Assembly: GCA_015490695.1 (NCBI GenBank)
Contig: WFXK01000296.1
Span: 1-8,211 of the forward strand
Direction: 5' to 3'
Source of the DNA: Bacteroidota bacterium
GTDB taxonomy: Bacteria > Bacteroidota > Bacteroidia > SpSt-205 > S141-50
DNA length: 8,211 bases
Part shown: one piece after another, positions 1 through 6,491 of the stretch
Layout of the letters: every line of letters begins with the position of its first letter
How positions within the stretch are numbered: the first letter of the stretch is position 1
Made by a program: the position numbers and the translations under genes
Notes under the pieces: generated by a model
The model's database searches: none
Seen by the model: only the letters and a program-made list of their open reading frames with translations
What the model was told of the DNA's origin: nothing

Positions 1-47
1 TAAATAAACAAAGTAGTTAAAAATTTTCAATGTTTCTTTCAAAAAAT

Positions 48-1187
48 TTAATCTTCATCCATAGTAAAACCTATTCCCATGCTAATCGTTTGCATAAGGG
101 GTGATGTAGGGAATCTAAAGAAAGGTTGTAGGTCTAAATGCGTGTATAGGGTTAATTGTCCCCAGATGATGCGGAAAGTAGCGCCATAGCGCAGTAAATT
201 CAATCCGAAATCACCTGGAACTTTACTTTTTTTATCGTTTACAAACTTCCATTTTCTACGGCTATTGAGCACATAACCCACATAGCCTCCTAATCCAATA
301 CGGAATTCTTTTGCTAATCGCAGGCGAAGTTCTAAAGGAAGCATTATGGTAGTTGTTGCCAATTTATTTTTTTTCACTTCTGCAGGCAGGGGAAGTACTA
401 AGATACTATCTTGTTGTTGTTCCCAGTAGCTTTTAGCAAAGTGGAAGTTATTGAGGTCTAAGGCGATGCCGCTATACCATTGCAACCATCGGGTGAGATT
501 CCATTGTACAGGTACAAAAGTAAGTCGTACGTGAACCGATTTAGCTCTTAAAAAGCCCATGGTATCGTAAGCCGAGGGCATAGCAAAGTTTTGTTCTGTC
601 CACCAAGCATTCCAACCAAAATCCATATTGAATAGTCCAACATCCCAACGGTCAAAATCCTCTTCTTCCTCTTCCTCCTCCTCCTCTTCTCGGATAACAA
701 TAACTTTCCCTTCTTTATCATCTGTTTTTATAAGAATCTCTTTTTCGCCTAATTCTAATTCTATGTTTCTCTCTTCTTTTTCTTTTGCTTCCCCATTTTC
801 TTTCAAAGGTTTTTCTTCTATTTTCCAATGAATGCCCTCGGGAGTGATGTTGAAATAAAACGTTTTTATACTATCCAAATGTTTTTCTAAGGACTTTTCT
901 ACAGAATCATAATACATTTGAAAGCGCCAAACCCATGCTTTGTAGGAAGAGTCGCCTATGGTCCAAGGCTCTTTAAAATTGTCCCACTGGAATTTCCAAA
1001 AACCTTTACTCCAAAGCGAGTCGGTAAATAAGGAGTCATAGTCTTCTTTCCAATGGAGTTTAAAGGTTTGTTTTTGGCTATCTAAGTACAGGACAGTGTC
1101 GCCATTGATGATAATAAGCATTTTTTGTGGCTGTTGTTGCGCCCAAAGTGCCATTGCACACACCCAAAATGCAATGATTCGCTTCAT
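48..1187 (-). CDS. Unrecognised Trp-rich, Glu-run envelope protein with C-terminal beta-barrel-like region
   Basis: No family is recognised with certainty. A signal peptide is visible at residues 1-16 (MKR, hydrophobic core, ...ALWA before QQQ), so the 379-residue product is exported. Residues 17-122 form an aromatic segment rich in Trp. Residues 124-179 are strongly acidic (26 D/E against 10 K/R), including ten consecutive Glu at 167-176. Residues 180-379 alternate hydrophobic and polar residues with many aromatics and glycines (LGGYVGYVL, LRYGATFRIIWG, TISMGIGFTM), the pattern of a small outer-membrane barrel of the PorT/OMP_b-brl type. The start lies 5 nt after the anti-sigma stop, with AAAGG just upstream, so it should be co-transcribed with the sigma/anti-sigma pair. 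Inferred role: envelope protein made or sensed by that sigma system. The reading frame is supported by codon continuity and context. The barrel assignment is from pattern only and rather uncertain. The product has 20 Trp in 379 residues. Confidence 0.8.
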   Translation of the reverse strand: MKRIIAFWVCAMALWAQQQPQKMLIIINGDTVLYLDSQKQTFKLHWKEDYDSLFTDSLWSKGFWKFQWDNFKEPWTIGDSSYKAWVWRFQMYYDSVEKSLEKHLDSIKTFYFNITPEGIHWKIEEKPLKENGEAKEKEERNIELELGEKEILIKTDDKEGKVIVIREEEEEEEEEEDFDRWDVGLFNMDFGWNAWWTEQNFAMPSAYDTMGFLRAKSVHVRLTFVPVQWNLTRWLQWYSGIALDLNNFHFAKSYWEQQQDSILVLPLPAEVKKNKLATTTIMLPLELRLRLAKEFRIGLGGYVGYVLNSRRKWKFVNDKKSKVPGDFGLNLLRYGATFRIIWGQLTLYTHLDLQPFFRFPTSPLMQTISMGIGFTMDED

Positions 1188-1192
1188 TGCCT

Positions 1193-1765
1193 TTATGGAT
1201 TAACTTGATAATACGCTAAACGCAATTGAGAAGAAGGCTGAAGGACTATTTTCTTCTTTCTCTCAGACCATAATACAAAGAAATAAGCACGTTTAACAGG
1301 TGTTGGTAAAACAATCTCAGGACGAGGATACGTTACCGCCCTACCCCACTCCAACGCTTCCAAATGCAAAGTAGGTAATTTACTAAGCACAATGAGCGTT
1401 CCCTTGTCTATCTCTACTTTCTTAGGTATTTTAAAGGTTTTGAACTTCTTTTTTACTTCAACCTTTCTTGATGCTCTGATTTTTGTTGTTTTTTGAATAG
1501 GTATTTTTGAAAGTAGTTTCTCTTCACACTCTGGAATAACGATTTCAAAAGTAGGGGATGGCATTACAACGATAGTAGGGTGTTCATTGGTGTGGTTATG
1601 CTTCCACCATAGGGTTATAGAGAGCAACAGGGTTATGATTGCGGCTGCGCTGAGATACAGCCACCTTTTTCGTTTTTGTCGTCGTTCTATACTTTTTTCA
1701 ATCCGCTGCCATAGGGTTGGAGGGGGTGTTACAGAAAAGTTTTGTAGTTCTCTAAATCGTTGCAT
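1193..1765 (-). CDS. Single-pass anti-sigma-factor-like membrane protein
   Basis: The 190-residue protein has a short cytoplasmic N-terminus (1-34) containing PPPTLWQRIEKSI, which resembles the start of many Bacteroidota anti-sigma proteins. A very basic stretch (RRQKRKR, 28-34) is followed by one transmembrane helix at about 35-54 and a periplasmic domain of about 135 residues. The basic-inside charge supports N-in topology. There is no HxxxCxxC zinc-binding anti-sigma motif, so membership of the ZAS class is not supported. The periplasmic part carries a Lys/Arg-rich stretch at 92-121 (13 K/R, 3 D/E). The ATG lies 14 nt inside the end of the sigma-factor gene in another frame, indicating translational coupling, and the next gene begins 5 nt after its stop. 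The role of sequestering the sigma factor is inferred mainly from gene order, size and topology; no catalytic motif was seen. Confidence 0.8.
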   Translation of the reverse strand: MQRFRELQNFSVTPPPTLWQRIEKSIERRQKRKRWLYLSAAAIITLLLSITLWWKHNHTNEHPTIVVMPSPTFEIVIPECEEKLLSKIPIQKTTKIRASRKVEVKKKFKTFKIPKKVEIDKGTLIVLSKLPTLHLEALEWGRAVTYPRPEIVLPTPVKRAYFFVLWSERKKKIVLQPSSQLRLAYYQVNP

Positions 1766-2291
1766 GGTGTTTATGGAGAAATTTTTTTAATTGTTTTTGG
1801 AGTTGTTTACGGGCACGATGGTATTGGGAACGGACACTGCTTTCAGAAATCCCTAACATTTGTGCGATGGCAGCGTAGTCGTATCCTTCAATAGCACGGA
1901 GATTAAACACGGTACGAAAACCATCAGGTAAAGCTTTTACCCATTCATATAAGGTCTCTAAAGGCACTAAAGACCATGATTCATCTTCCATTTCTATCTC
2001 GGTGTTTTCTTCTAAAGGTGTTGTTTCCCAGCGAATCTTTTGTTTTAAGTAGTTAATTAAAAAGTTCACACAGCAGCGATAGAGCCATGATTGGAAACTG
2101 CCTTTGCCTTTATAGAGGTGTAGGCGTTCTATGATATAGAGGAAGAAGTCATGGAAGGCGTCTTGGGCGCTTGCTTCCTCCCCGCAGTATCTTAAACAAA
2201 TACCATACAACATAGGTCCGAAAGTTTGATAAAAATAAGAGAGGGCTTCAGAGTCTTTAGATTGACACGCCTTTAAAAGTGTTGATTCCAT
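1752..2291 (-). CDS. ECF-type RNA polymerase sigma factor (sigma-70 family)
   Basis: The 179-residue product has the two-domain layout of ECF sigma factors. Region 2 lies at about residues 17-85, with YGICLRYCGEEASAQDAFHD and then KGSFQSWLYRCCVNFLINYL, the core-binding and -10-recognition helices. A linker rich in acidic residues at about 90-112 has no region 3. Region 4 lies at about 115-170 (LPDGFRTVFNLRAIEGYDY then AAIAQMLGISESSVRSQYHR), the -35-recognising helix-turn-helix. I chose the ATG at 2291, which begins MESTLLKACQ and has AAAGGGACAAGG just upstream; the frame is open for seven more codons to a TTG at 2312, which would give a 186-residue version. The end overlaps the anti-sigma start by 14 nt. 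It probably directs transcription of its own operon and other envelope genes, but the regulon cannot be read from this window. Confidence 0.93.
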   Translation of the reverse strand: MESTLLKACQSKDSEALSYFYQTFGPMLYGICLRYCGEEASAQDAFHDFFLYIIERLHLYKGKGSFQSWLYRCCVNFLINYLKQKIRWETTPLEENTEIEMEDESWSLVPLETLYEWVKALPDGFRTVFNLRAIEGYDYAAIAQMLGISESSVRSQYHRARKQLQKQLKKFLHKHHATI

Positions 2292-2328
2292 CCTTGTCCC
2301 TTTTAAAGACAACAGCCTTCCTCTTTTT

Positions 2329-2373
2329 GTTGCACACTCGCTATGCTCGCTGCAAAACTTCTTTCGCCGAAGT
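2329..2373. repeat. GC-rich intergenic patch with short direct and inverted repeats
   Basis: Between the M32 stop and the sigma-factor start lies a stretch notably richer in G+C than its surroundings (14 of 22 bases at 2332-2353). It contains CTCGCT twice (2337-2342 and 2346-2351), TTGCA/TGCAA arms (2330-2334 and 2351-2355), and ACTTC/GAAGT arms (2357-2361 and 2369-2373). It may be a copy of a dispersed genomic repeat or a transcript-end structure for the M32 gene; it encodes no protein. Confidence 0.4.
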
Positions 2374-2382
2374 GGGACTCAA
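2353..2382 (-). promoter_or_regulatory. Weak promoter candidate for the sigma/anti-sigma operon
   Basis: On the minus strand, TTG (2382-2380) and AAGTTTTG (2360-2353) are 19 nt apart; one of the defined -7 bases mismatches. An autoregulated ECF promoter would have different motifs, and I could not identify one with confidence in this 106-nt interval. Confidence 0.25.
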
Positions 2383-2397
2383 CTATTTTAATCTATC

Positions 2398-3912
2398 TCA
2401 ATAGTGGAACGTTAATTGATAAACATCACTTAATTTTTTAGAAATGTATTGCAGGAAGTAGCGTACATTGAGTGGTTCACCGCAGATTTTCACACATAAC
2501 TCTTCTGGTGTGTATAGCGCACCATAGCGGTACACGTTCTCTTTGAGCCACTGATGAATAGGCGCAAAATTCCCTTCTCGTATATAGTCGTCTAAATCCC
2601 CAAGTTCTAAACTTGCATAATGCAAAAATTGTGCCGCGTAGAAGCTACCTAAGGAATAAGTTGGAAAGTAGCCAATGGTTCCATGAGACCAATGGATGTC
2701 CTGTAAAACGCCTTGAGAATCTGAGGGTACATCTAAACCTAAGTATTCTTTTACTTTAGCATTCCATGCTTCAGGTAGTTCTTTAACTTTTAATTCGCCT
2801 TCTATCAATGCCCGTTCTAATTCATAGCGGAGAATAATATGGAAATGATAGGTTAATTCATCGGATGAGATACGGATAAGATTAGGGATTACTTTATTGA
2901 CAGCCCTATACATTTGTTCTGGGGTTATATCGTTGAGCACTTCAGGGAAGTAGGAGTGTAGAATTGGAAAATAGAATTCCCAGAAGGCTTTAGAGCGGGC
3001 AATATTGTTTTCCCATAAACGGGATTGTGATTCATGAATACCTAAGGAGCAGGGTTCTGCAATAGGTAAACCAAAATGTTCTCTATTTAATCCTTGTTCA
3101 TACAAAGCATGTCCTACTTCATGCACTGTAGAAAAGACTGACATAGTAATATCTTCTTCGTTAATGCGGGTAGTGATTCGTACATCTTCAGGGGCTATTC
3201 CCATCGTAAAGGGGTGAACCGAAGTATCTATTCTCCCTTGTTCTAAGTCAAATTGTAAGTTTTTTGCCAAGTGAGTACAAAAGAGCATTTGTTTTTGTTT
3301 ATCGTAATAGCGATAGAGGAAGCTATCATCTATTTGTTCACTTTGTTGGATAGCTTCAAATAGGCTTTTGATTTCTATTTTCAGTTCAGCGAACAATTTA
3401 TCTAATTGACGGCTACGGGCATCGGGTTCAAATAGGTCTAATAAAGCGTCGTAGGGGGTATCTTCATAGCCATAGATTTCTGCTTTTTCTCTATTGAGTT
3501 CTACAATTTTTTCTAAATAGGGGGCAAATAAAGGGAAGTTATTTTCTTTTTTTGCTTTTTCCCATGCACATTGCGCTTCGGTAGTGGTACGAGCGAAGGT
3601 AACAACAAAAGATTCTGGAAGTTTGACTTGTTTACTAAGGGCACGATAGAGCATTCGGATGTTACGATTTTTTATTTCGTCGCCTAAATCTTTATCTATG
3701 AGTTGTTCCACTTTAGGGTAGAGTTCTTCTACGTTGATTTTATGGATGAGAGCAGACAGCGTGGCGACTTGTTTTGCTCTTCTTTGAACACTTCCTTTAG
3801 GCATATAGGTTTCTTGGTCCCAAGCTAATAGCCCTAAAGAAGCGCCCAAGTAGCGTACTTGTTGAGCGCTTTTTACTACCTCCTCGTACAAACGCACTAC
3901 TTCCGACCGCAT
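2398..3912 (-). CDS. Zinc metallocarboxypeptidase, family M32 (Taq carboxypeptidase type)
   Basis: The 504-residue length is normal for M32, and the family's motifs appear in order: HPF at 233-235, DVRITTR at 243-249, the zinc motif HEVGH at 264-268 (His264 and His268 as ligands, Glu265 as general base), HESQS at 293-297 (Glu294 as third ligand), IRISSDELTYHFH at 346-358, and QDIHWSHGTIGYFPTY at 404-419. No signal peptide is present, so it should be cytoplasmic, removing C-terminal residues from peptides with broad specificity during peptide turnover. All catalytic residues are intact. The N-terminus (MRSEVVRLYEEVVKSAQQ) fits the usual start of the family. It lies downstream of queF, separated by a terminator-like hairpin, so it may be transcribed separately; a weak promoter candidate sits immediately upstream. 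The functional link with neighbours is not evident. Confidence 0.97.
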   Translation of the reverse strand: MRSEVVRLYEEVVKSAQQVRYLGASLGLLAWDQETYMPKGSVQRRAKQVATLSALIHKINVEELYPKVEQLIDKDLGDEIKNRNIRMLYRALSKQVKLPESFVVTFARTTTEAQCAWEKAKKENNFPLFAPYLEKIVELNREKAEIYGYEDTPYDALLDLFEPDARSRQLDKLFAELKIEIKSLFEAIQQSEQIDDSFLYRYYDKQKQMLFCTHLAKNLQFDLEQGRIDTSVHPFTMGIAPEDVRITTRINEEDITMSVFSTVHEVGHALYEQGLNREHFGLPIAEPCSLGIHESQSRLWENNIARSKAFWEFYFPILHSYFPEVLNDITPEQMYRAVNKVIPNLIRISSDELTYHFHIILRYELERALIEGELKVKELPEAWNAKVKEYLGLDVPSDSQGVLQDIHWSHGTIGYFPTYSLGSFYAAQFLHYASLELGDLDDYIREGNFAPIHQWLKENVYRYGALYTPEELCVKICGEPLNVRYFLQYISKKLSDVYQLTFHY

Positions 3913-3920
3913 ACGTGAGG

Positions 3921-3952
3921 CAAAGTTCGGAAAAATTCTTTATTCATTCCAA
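3921..3952 (-). promoter_or_regulatory. Weak promoter candidate for the M32 peptidase gene
   Basis: On the minus strand, TTG (3952-3950) and GAACTTTG (3928-3921) are 21 nt apart; the second differs from TAnnTTTG at its first base. It would give an almost leaderless transcript for the ATG at 3912. The -33 part lies inside the queF terminator-like hairpin. Confidence 0.25.
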
Positions 3953-3959
3953 TAAAGAA
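3931..3959 (-). terminator. Weak AT-rich terminator-like hairpin after queF
   Basis: On the minus strand the arms TTCTTTATT and AATAAAGAA pair over 9 bp with a 6-nt loop (GGAATG), followed at once by TTTTT. It sits 20 nt past the queF stop and before the M32 gene. The stem has only one GC pair, so termination may be partial, allowing read-through into the M32 gene. Confidence 0.55.
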
Positions 3960-3979
3960 CTGCTTTCAAACAAAAAATC

Positions 3980-4399
3980 TTATTTCTTAATAAAAGGTTT
4001 TAATGCTTCAGGTATGGTACCTTTAGCGATTTCTACTGTAGTATCCATTCCTCCACGGGTGTTATACCGCATGGAAACGTATAAATATTCTGGTTTTAAC
4101 AATCGCCATAGATGTTCAAAAATCACATCGGTTACGGGCTCTTGGAAGATTTCTTCATTTCTAAAGGAAAATAAATAATATTTTAACGATTTTAATTCTA
4201 CACAGCGGTTGCTGGGAATATAGCGGATGATTAAATGACCAATATCAGGTAAGCCTGTACCTGGACAAACGGCACTAAATTCTTTGGTTTCTATAGTGAT
4301 GATTTGTTTATGGGTTGGATGAAAAGTAAAGGTTTTTAAGATTTTAAATTTTGCTTCTAAGTCTATTTCGTGTCGTGTATCGGCGATACGGATAGGCAT
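3980..4399 (-). CDS. queF: NADPH-dependent 7-cyano-7-deazaguanine reductase (preQ0 reductase)
   Basis: QueF reduces the nitrile of preQ0 to the aminomethyl of preQ1, the last step before insertion of the modified base into tRNA during queuosine synthesis; it is cytoplasmic. The 139-residue protein is a short, single-domain type I QueF. The nucleophile is Cys45 in FSAVCPGTGLPD, with the proton-donor Asp52. The QueF signature is at 68-82 (ELKSLKYYLFSFRNE), and RYNTRGGMD at 111-119 matches the family's late TPRGG-like block. Glu87 matches the substrate-binding Glu. By recalled alignment with the Bacillus subtilis enzyme (FHED), the neighbouring pocket His is Gln here (FQEP, Gln86). The start ATG follows AAAAAG and lies just downstream of the hairpin that ends the preceding gene; no good promoter is visible, so its expression may rely on read-through or an unusual promoter. 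No other queuosine genes are in the window. Confidence 0.95.
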   Translation of the reverse strand: MPIRIADTRHEIDLEAKFKILKTFTFHPTHKQIITIETKEFSAVCPGTGLPDIGHLIIRYIPSNRCVELKSLKYYLFSFRNEEIFQEPVTDVIFEHLWRLLKPEYLYVSMRYNTRGGMDTTVEIAKGTIPEALKPFIKK

Positions 4400-4419
4400 C
4401 TTTTTGAAAAGGAAATAAG

Positions 4420-4445
4420 AAGGGGGAGTTTTAAAACTCCCCCTT
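4420..4445 (-). terminator. Rho-independent-type terminator hairpin after the T9SS gene
   Basis: This is a perfect 26-bp palindrome with arms AAGGGGGAGTTTT and AAAACTCCCCCTT, forming about an 11-bp stem with a 4-nt loop. It lies 5 nt past the stop of the T9SS-domain gene. The T-tract that follows on the minus strand is interrupted (CTTATTTCCTTTT), while on the plus strand the stem is followed by TTTTATTTTATT, so it could stop transcription from either side. It separates the T9SS gene from queF. Confidence 0.85.
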
Positions 4446-4450
4446 TTATT

Positions 4451-6415
4451 TTATTGTTCAAATACGATGAATTTACCACTATAGGTGTGTTCTGGTGTTT
4501 GTATACGGTAGTAATAGAGCCCTGCGGGGAAGGAACTGAGGTCTAAGCGGTAAAGTTGTTCACCTTGCGGTTGTTGTAGTTGTTCTTGGAACACTTTTTT
4601 GCCTTGTTGGTCAAAGATAGTGATAGTAACTTTTCCTGCTTTATTAAGGACGTAGTATAAATTGGTATAATGAGTAGCAGGATTAGGATAGAGCTTATAA
4701 GTATTTTTCAGTGTAATAGGTTTTGTAGTGCTGACCAAGGTATCTATTTTCATAATTGCGCCAATGGCGAAGTCTTCCATACCTGAGGCGCGATAGGGTG
4801 CCCATACGCCTGCAATGATTTCATAGGTATTTCGTGAGAAAGGAGGTCTACCATCAGTAGTTATTCCTCCTACTTTCGTTGGATCTGCTGCAATTACGCT
4901 AATATAAATTCCTTCACCTGGACTGGCTAAAAGCGCTTTGTTGTTTACAGGTACAACCCGTCTACAAATGTAAGTTGAATCACCGCCTTGATTCAAGAAA
5001 GAAAACAAAACAGTTACATTACTTAGCAAGTCCGGTGCTGCTAATACAATAGAGTCTATTAACGTTCCTTGCCCTGGAGGACCATCATCCTTATAAATTT
5101 TTATTATCAAATCTGAACGATTATTAACATTACCTACAGTATAATAAGTCAAAATCACAGAATCCAATCGCACTCTATAAACAGGAGGTTGAATATAAAC
5201 CCCTGCATTGAGTCCCATAAAACCATCATTCTCATTTTGGATATCGAAATTTCCATTATCAAAAGTAAGTACCATAGTAGAATCAGAACGTAATGGTACG
5301 ACCACCACCTCATTTTCTATTCTATTATTAGTAGTTGTTAATTCACCTTGAGTGGTTAATTGAGTAACACTTTGACGCAACCTATAAAAACCTGGACTGC
5401 TAACGCCGAAGTAATCTGTAACGATTACCGTCGTATCTTGTTGAGACTTCAATCCTCTTAGGACATAGCTACGAACGCTTCCAGAAACCGTAGCATTATT
5501 AGGCCGCAGTAATCGTATTTGCACTTCTATACTATCGTCTGGGGGCATATCAATATTTCCCATGTTAGCAGTATTAACCTTCACCTCTTTCTTTTGATTA
5601 ACTAATACAAACAATCCTCTTCCTAAGGAATCATAATTCCAGTTTGCAACATAGTCTACAAAAGTATAGGAAACAGTGTCGGTTCTAAAGACTTTAATAG
5701 TATAGTTGGGGGGAGGATAGCCTGGGGTATTATTGAAATCTAAACCTACTGTACCGCTAATATCTTCCATTCCCATTGAGATGAAGTTTGTACCATTATA
5801 GGCGGCATCTACACAACATTGGACTTGTTGGTAGTTAATCGTGATAGTAGAGTCTGCTCTATTAAGGATGATTTGGAAGGTACTTCTACCTGCGCTGTAT
5901 CCTACGGCATTGTTATTCCAGAAGGGAACGTTGATGAAGCTAACGATGAAGGTATCGCCACGGGTTTCGTAATATACTTCGGCACCAGCAATAGGGTCAC
6001 CATTATTATCTGTAAAGGTTAAATCGCTTAATAGGGGAGCAATAAGGTTATTTCTGCCACCGTCCCCACTAAAGGGGAAATCATTAAAACCGTTTGCTCC
6101 GCTTGCAATCATGGGATTGACTCCTTGGGCGACAAAAGTAATGTAGCCATTAGACCCAATATAGATTCTATCATAGGTCCCCCAATAGTAAGGAAAATCA
6201 AACCCGATAGGGATAGGACCTACGAAATTGTCATCGGCTAATCCTGTTACTTTGGTACCTGTTGCTGTGATGTCTATCCATTGGTAAGACACTCCACCTC
6301 CAACGCTATCGCTGGAAATCCAGTAATAACCGCCTTTGTCCGGTCCGCCGCCAACCTGGGCTTGTAAAGACACAACGGTTACACAACTCAGCACTAAAGG
6401 TAAAATATAACGCAT
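4451..6415 (-). CDS. Secreted multidomain beta-rich protein with T9SS type A sorting domain
   Basis: The 654-residue protein has a signal peptide at 1-19 or 1-20 (hydrophobic core, SLQA then Q). Residues 21-245 contain a beta-sandwich region with GFDFPYYWGTYDRIYIGSNG at 71-90, a pattern common in large secreted Bacteroidota proteins. Residues 265-375 look like a CARDB/Ig-like repeat (long alternating strands, TTNNRIENEVVVVP). Residues 380-520 look like a jelly-roll module. A linker leads to the C-terminal sorting domain at about 573-654: YKLYPNPA at the start, GKVTITIFDQQGKKV, then LSSFPAGLYYYRI, and the final GKFIVFEQ. That domain directs export by the type IX system and surface attachment or release. 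No catalytic motif is seen, so a structural or adhesive role is likelier than an enzymatic one, but this is inference. It has its own promoter and a hairpin after the stop, so it is probably monocistronic. Confidence 0.93.
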   Translation of the reverse strand: MRYILPLVLSCVTVVSLQAQVGGGPDKGGYYWISSDSVGGGVSYQWIDITATGTKVTGLADDNFVGPIPIGFDFPYYWGTYDRIYIGSNGYITFVAQGVNPMIASGANGFNDFPFSGDGGRNNLIAPLLSDLTFTDNNGDPIAGAEVYYETRGDTFIVSFINVPFWNNNAVGYSAGRSTFQIILNRADSTITINYQQVQCCVDAAYNGTNFISMGMEDISGTVGLDFNNTPGYPPPNYTIKVFRTDTVSYTFVDYVANWNYDSLGRGLFVLVNQKKEVKVNTANMGNIDMPPDDSIEVQIRLLRPNNATVSGSVRSYVLRGLKSQQDTTVIVTDYFGVSSPGFYRLRQSVTQLTTQGELTTTNNRIENEVVVVPLRSDSTMVLTFDNGNFDIQNENDGFMGLNAGVYIQPPVYRVRLDSVILTYYTVGNVNNRSDLIIKIYKDDGPPGQGTLIDSIVLAAPDLLSNVTVLFSFLNQGGDSTYICRRVVPVNNKALLASPGEGIYISVIAADPTKVGGITTDGRPPFSRNTYEIIAGVWAPYRASGMEDFAIGAIMKIDTLVSTTKPITLKNTYKLYPNPATHYTNLYYVLNKAGKVTITIFDQQGKKVFQEQLQQPQGEQLYRLDLSSFPAGLYYYRIQTPEHTYSGKFIVFEQ

Positions 6416-6419
6416 ACGC

Positions 6420-6448
6420 CTCTAAATTTGATTTGGGCAAATTTAGAG
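6420..6448. repeat. Inverted repeat overlapping the T9SS gene promoter (operator candidate)
   Basis: Perfect 11-nt arms, CTCTAAATTTG and CAAATTTAGAG, are separated by 7 nt (6431-6437). The upstream arm (for the minus-strand gene) contains the -7 element and the other covers the likely transcription start region. It is not followed by a T-tract in either direction, so it is better read as a binding site or a leader stem than as a terminator. Confidence 0.65.
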
Positions 6449-6466
6449 AAAAAATCCAATTTCAAA
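6438..6466 (-). promoter_or_regulatory. Bacteroidota-type promoter for the T9SS gene
   Basis: Reading the minus strand, TTTG (6466-6463) is followed by a 17-nt spacer and TAAATTTG (6445-6438), an exact match to the TAnnTTTG -7 element, with spacing at the short end of that reported for Bacteroidota. The start codon is at 6415, leaving a short leader of about 15-18 nt. No comparable promoter was found on the plus strand. Confidence 0.6.
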
Positions 6467-6491
6467 TACCCCGTTCGTCCTGCTAGCTTAC

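Noticed and set aside
1..47. Possible terminator after the last gene at the left edge
   Set aside because: The 47 bases are very AT-rich with only a short AAAATTTT palindrome; no convincing stem and T-tract is visible before the window ends.
628..831. Plus-strand open frame with a poly-serine stretch
   Set aside because: It is the antisense shadow of the Glu run and flanking codons in the minus-strand envelope gene; no start signal or family resemblance.
2292..2312. TTG start giving a seven-residue longer sigma factor
   Set aside because: The ATG at 2291 has a purine-rich AAAGGGACAAGG stretch just upstream and begins where ECF sigma factors usually do; the TTG adds residues without family support. 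Not fully excluded.
3915..4178. Plus-strand open frame of 87 codons
   Set aside because: It runs antisense through queF, whose protein motifs are unmistakable, and has no recognisable protein features.
6420..6448. Inverted repeat as a terminator
   Set aside because: On the minus strand the T-run precedes the stem rather than following it, and on the plus strand the stem is followed by A residues.
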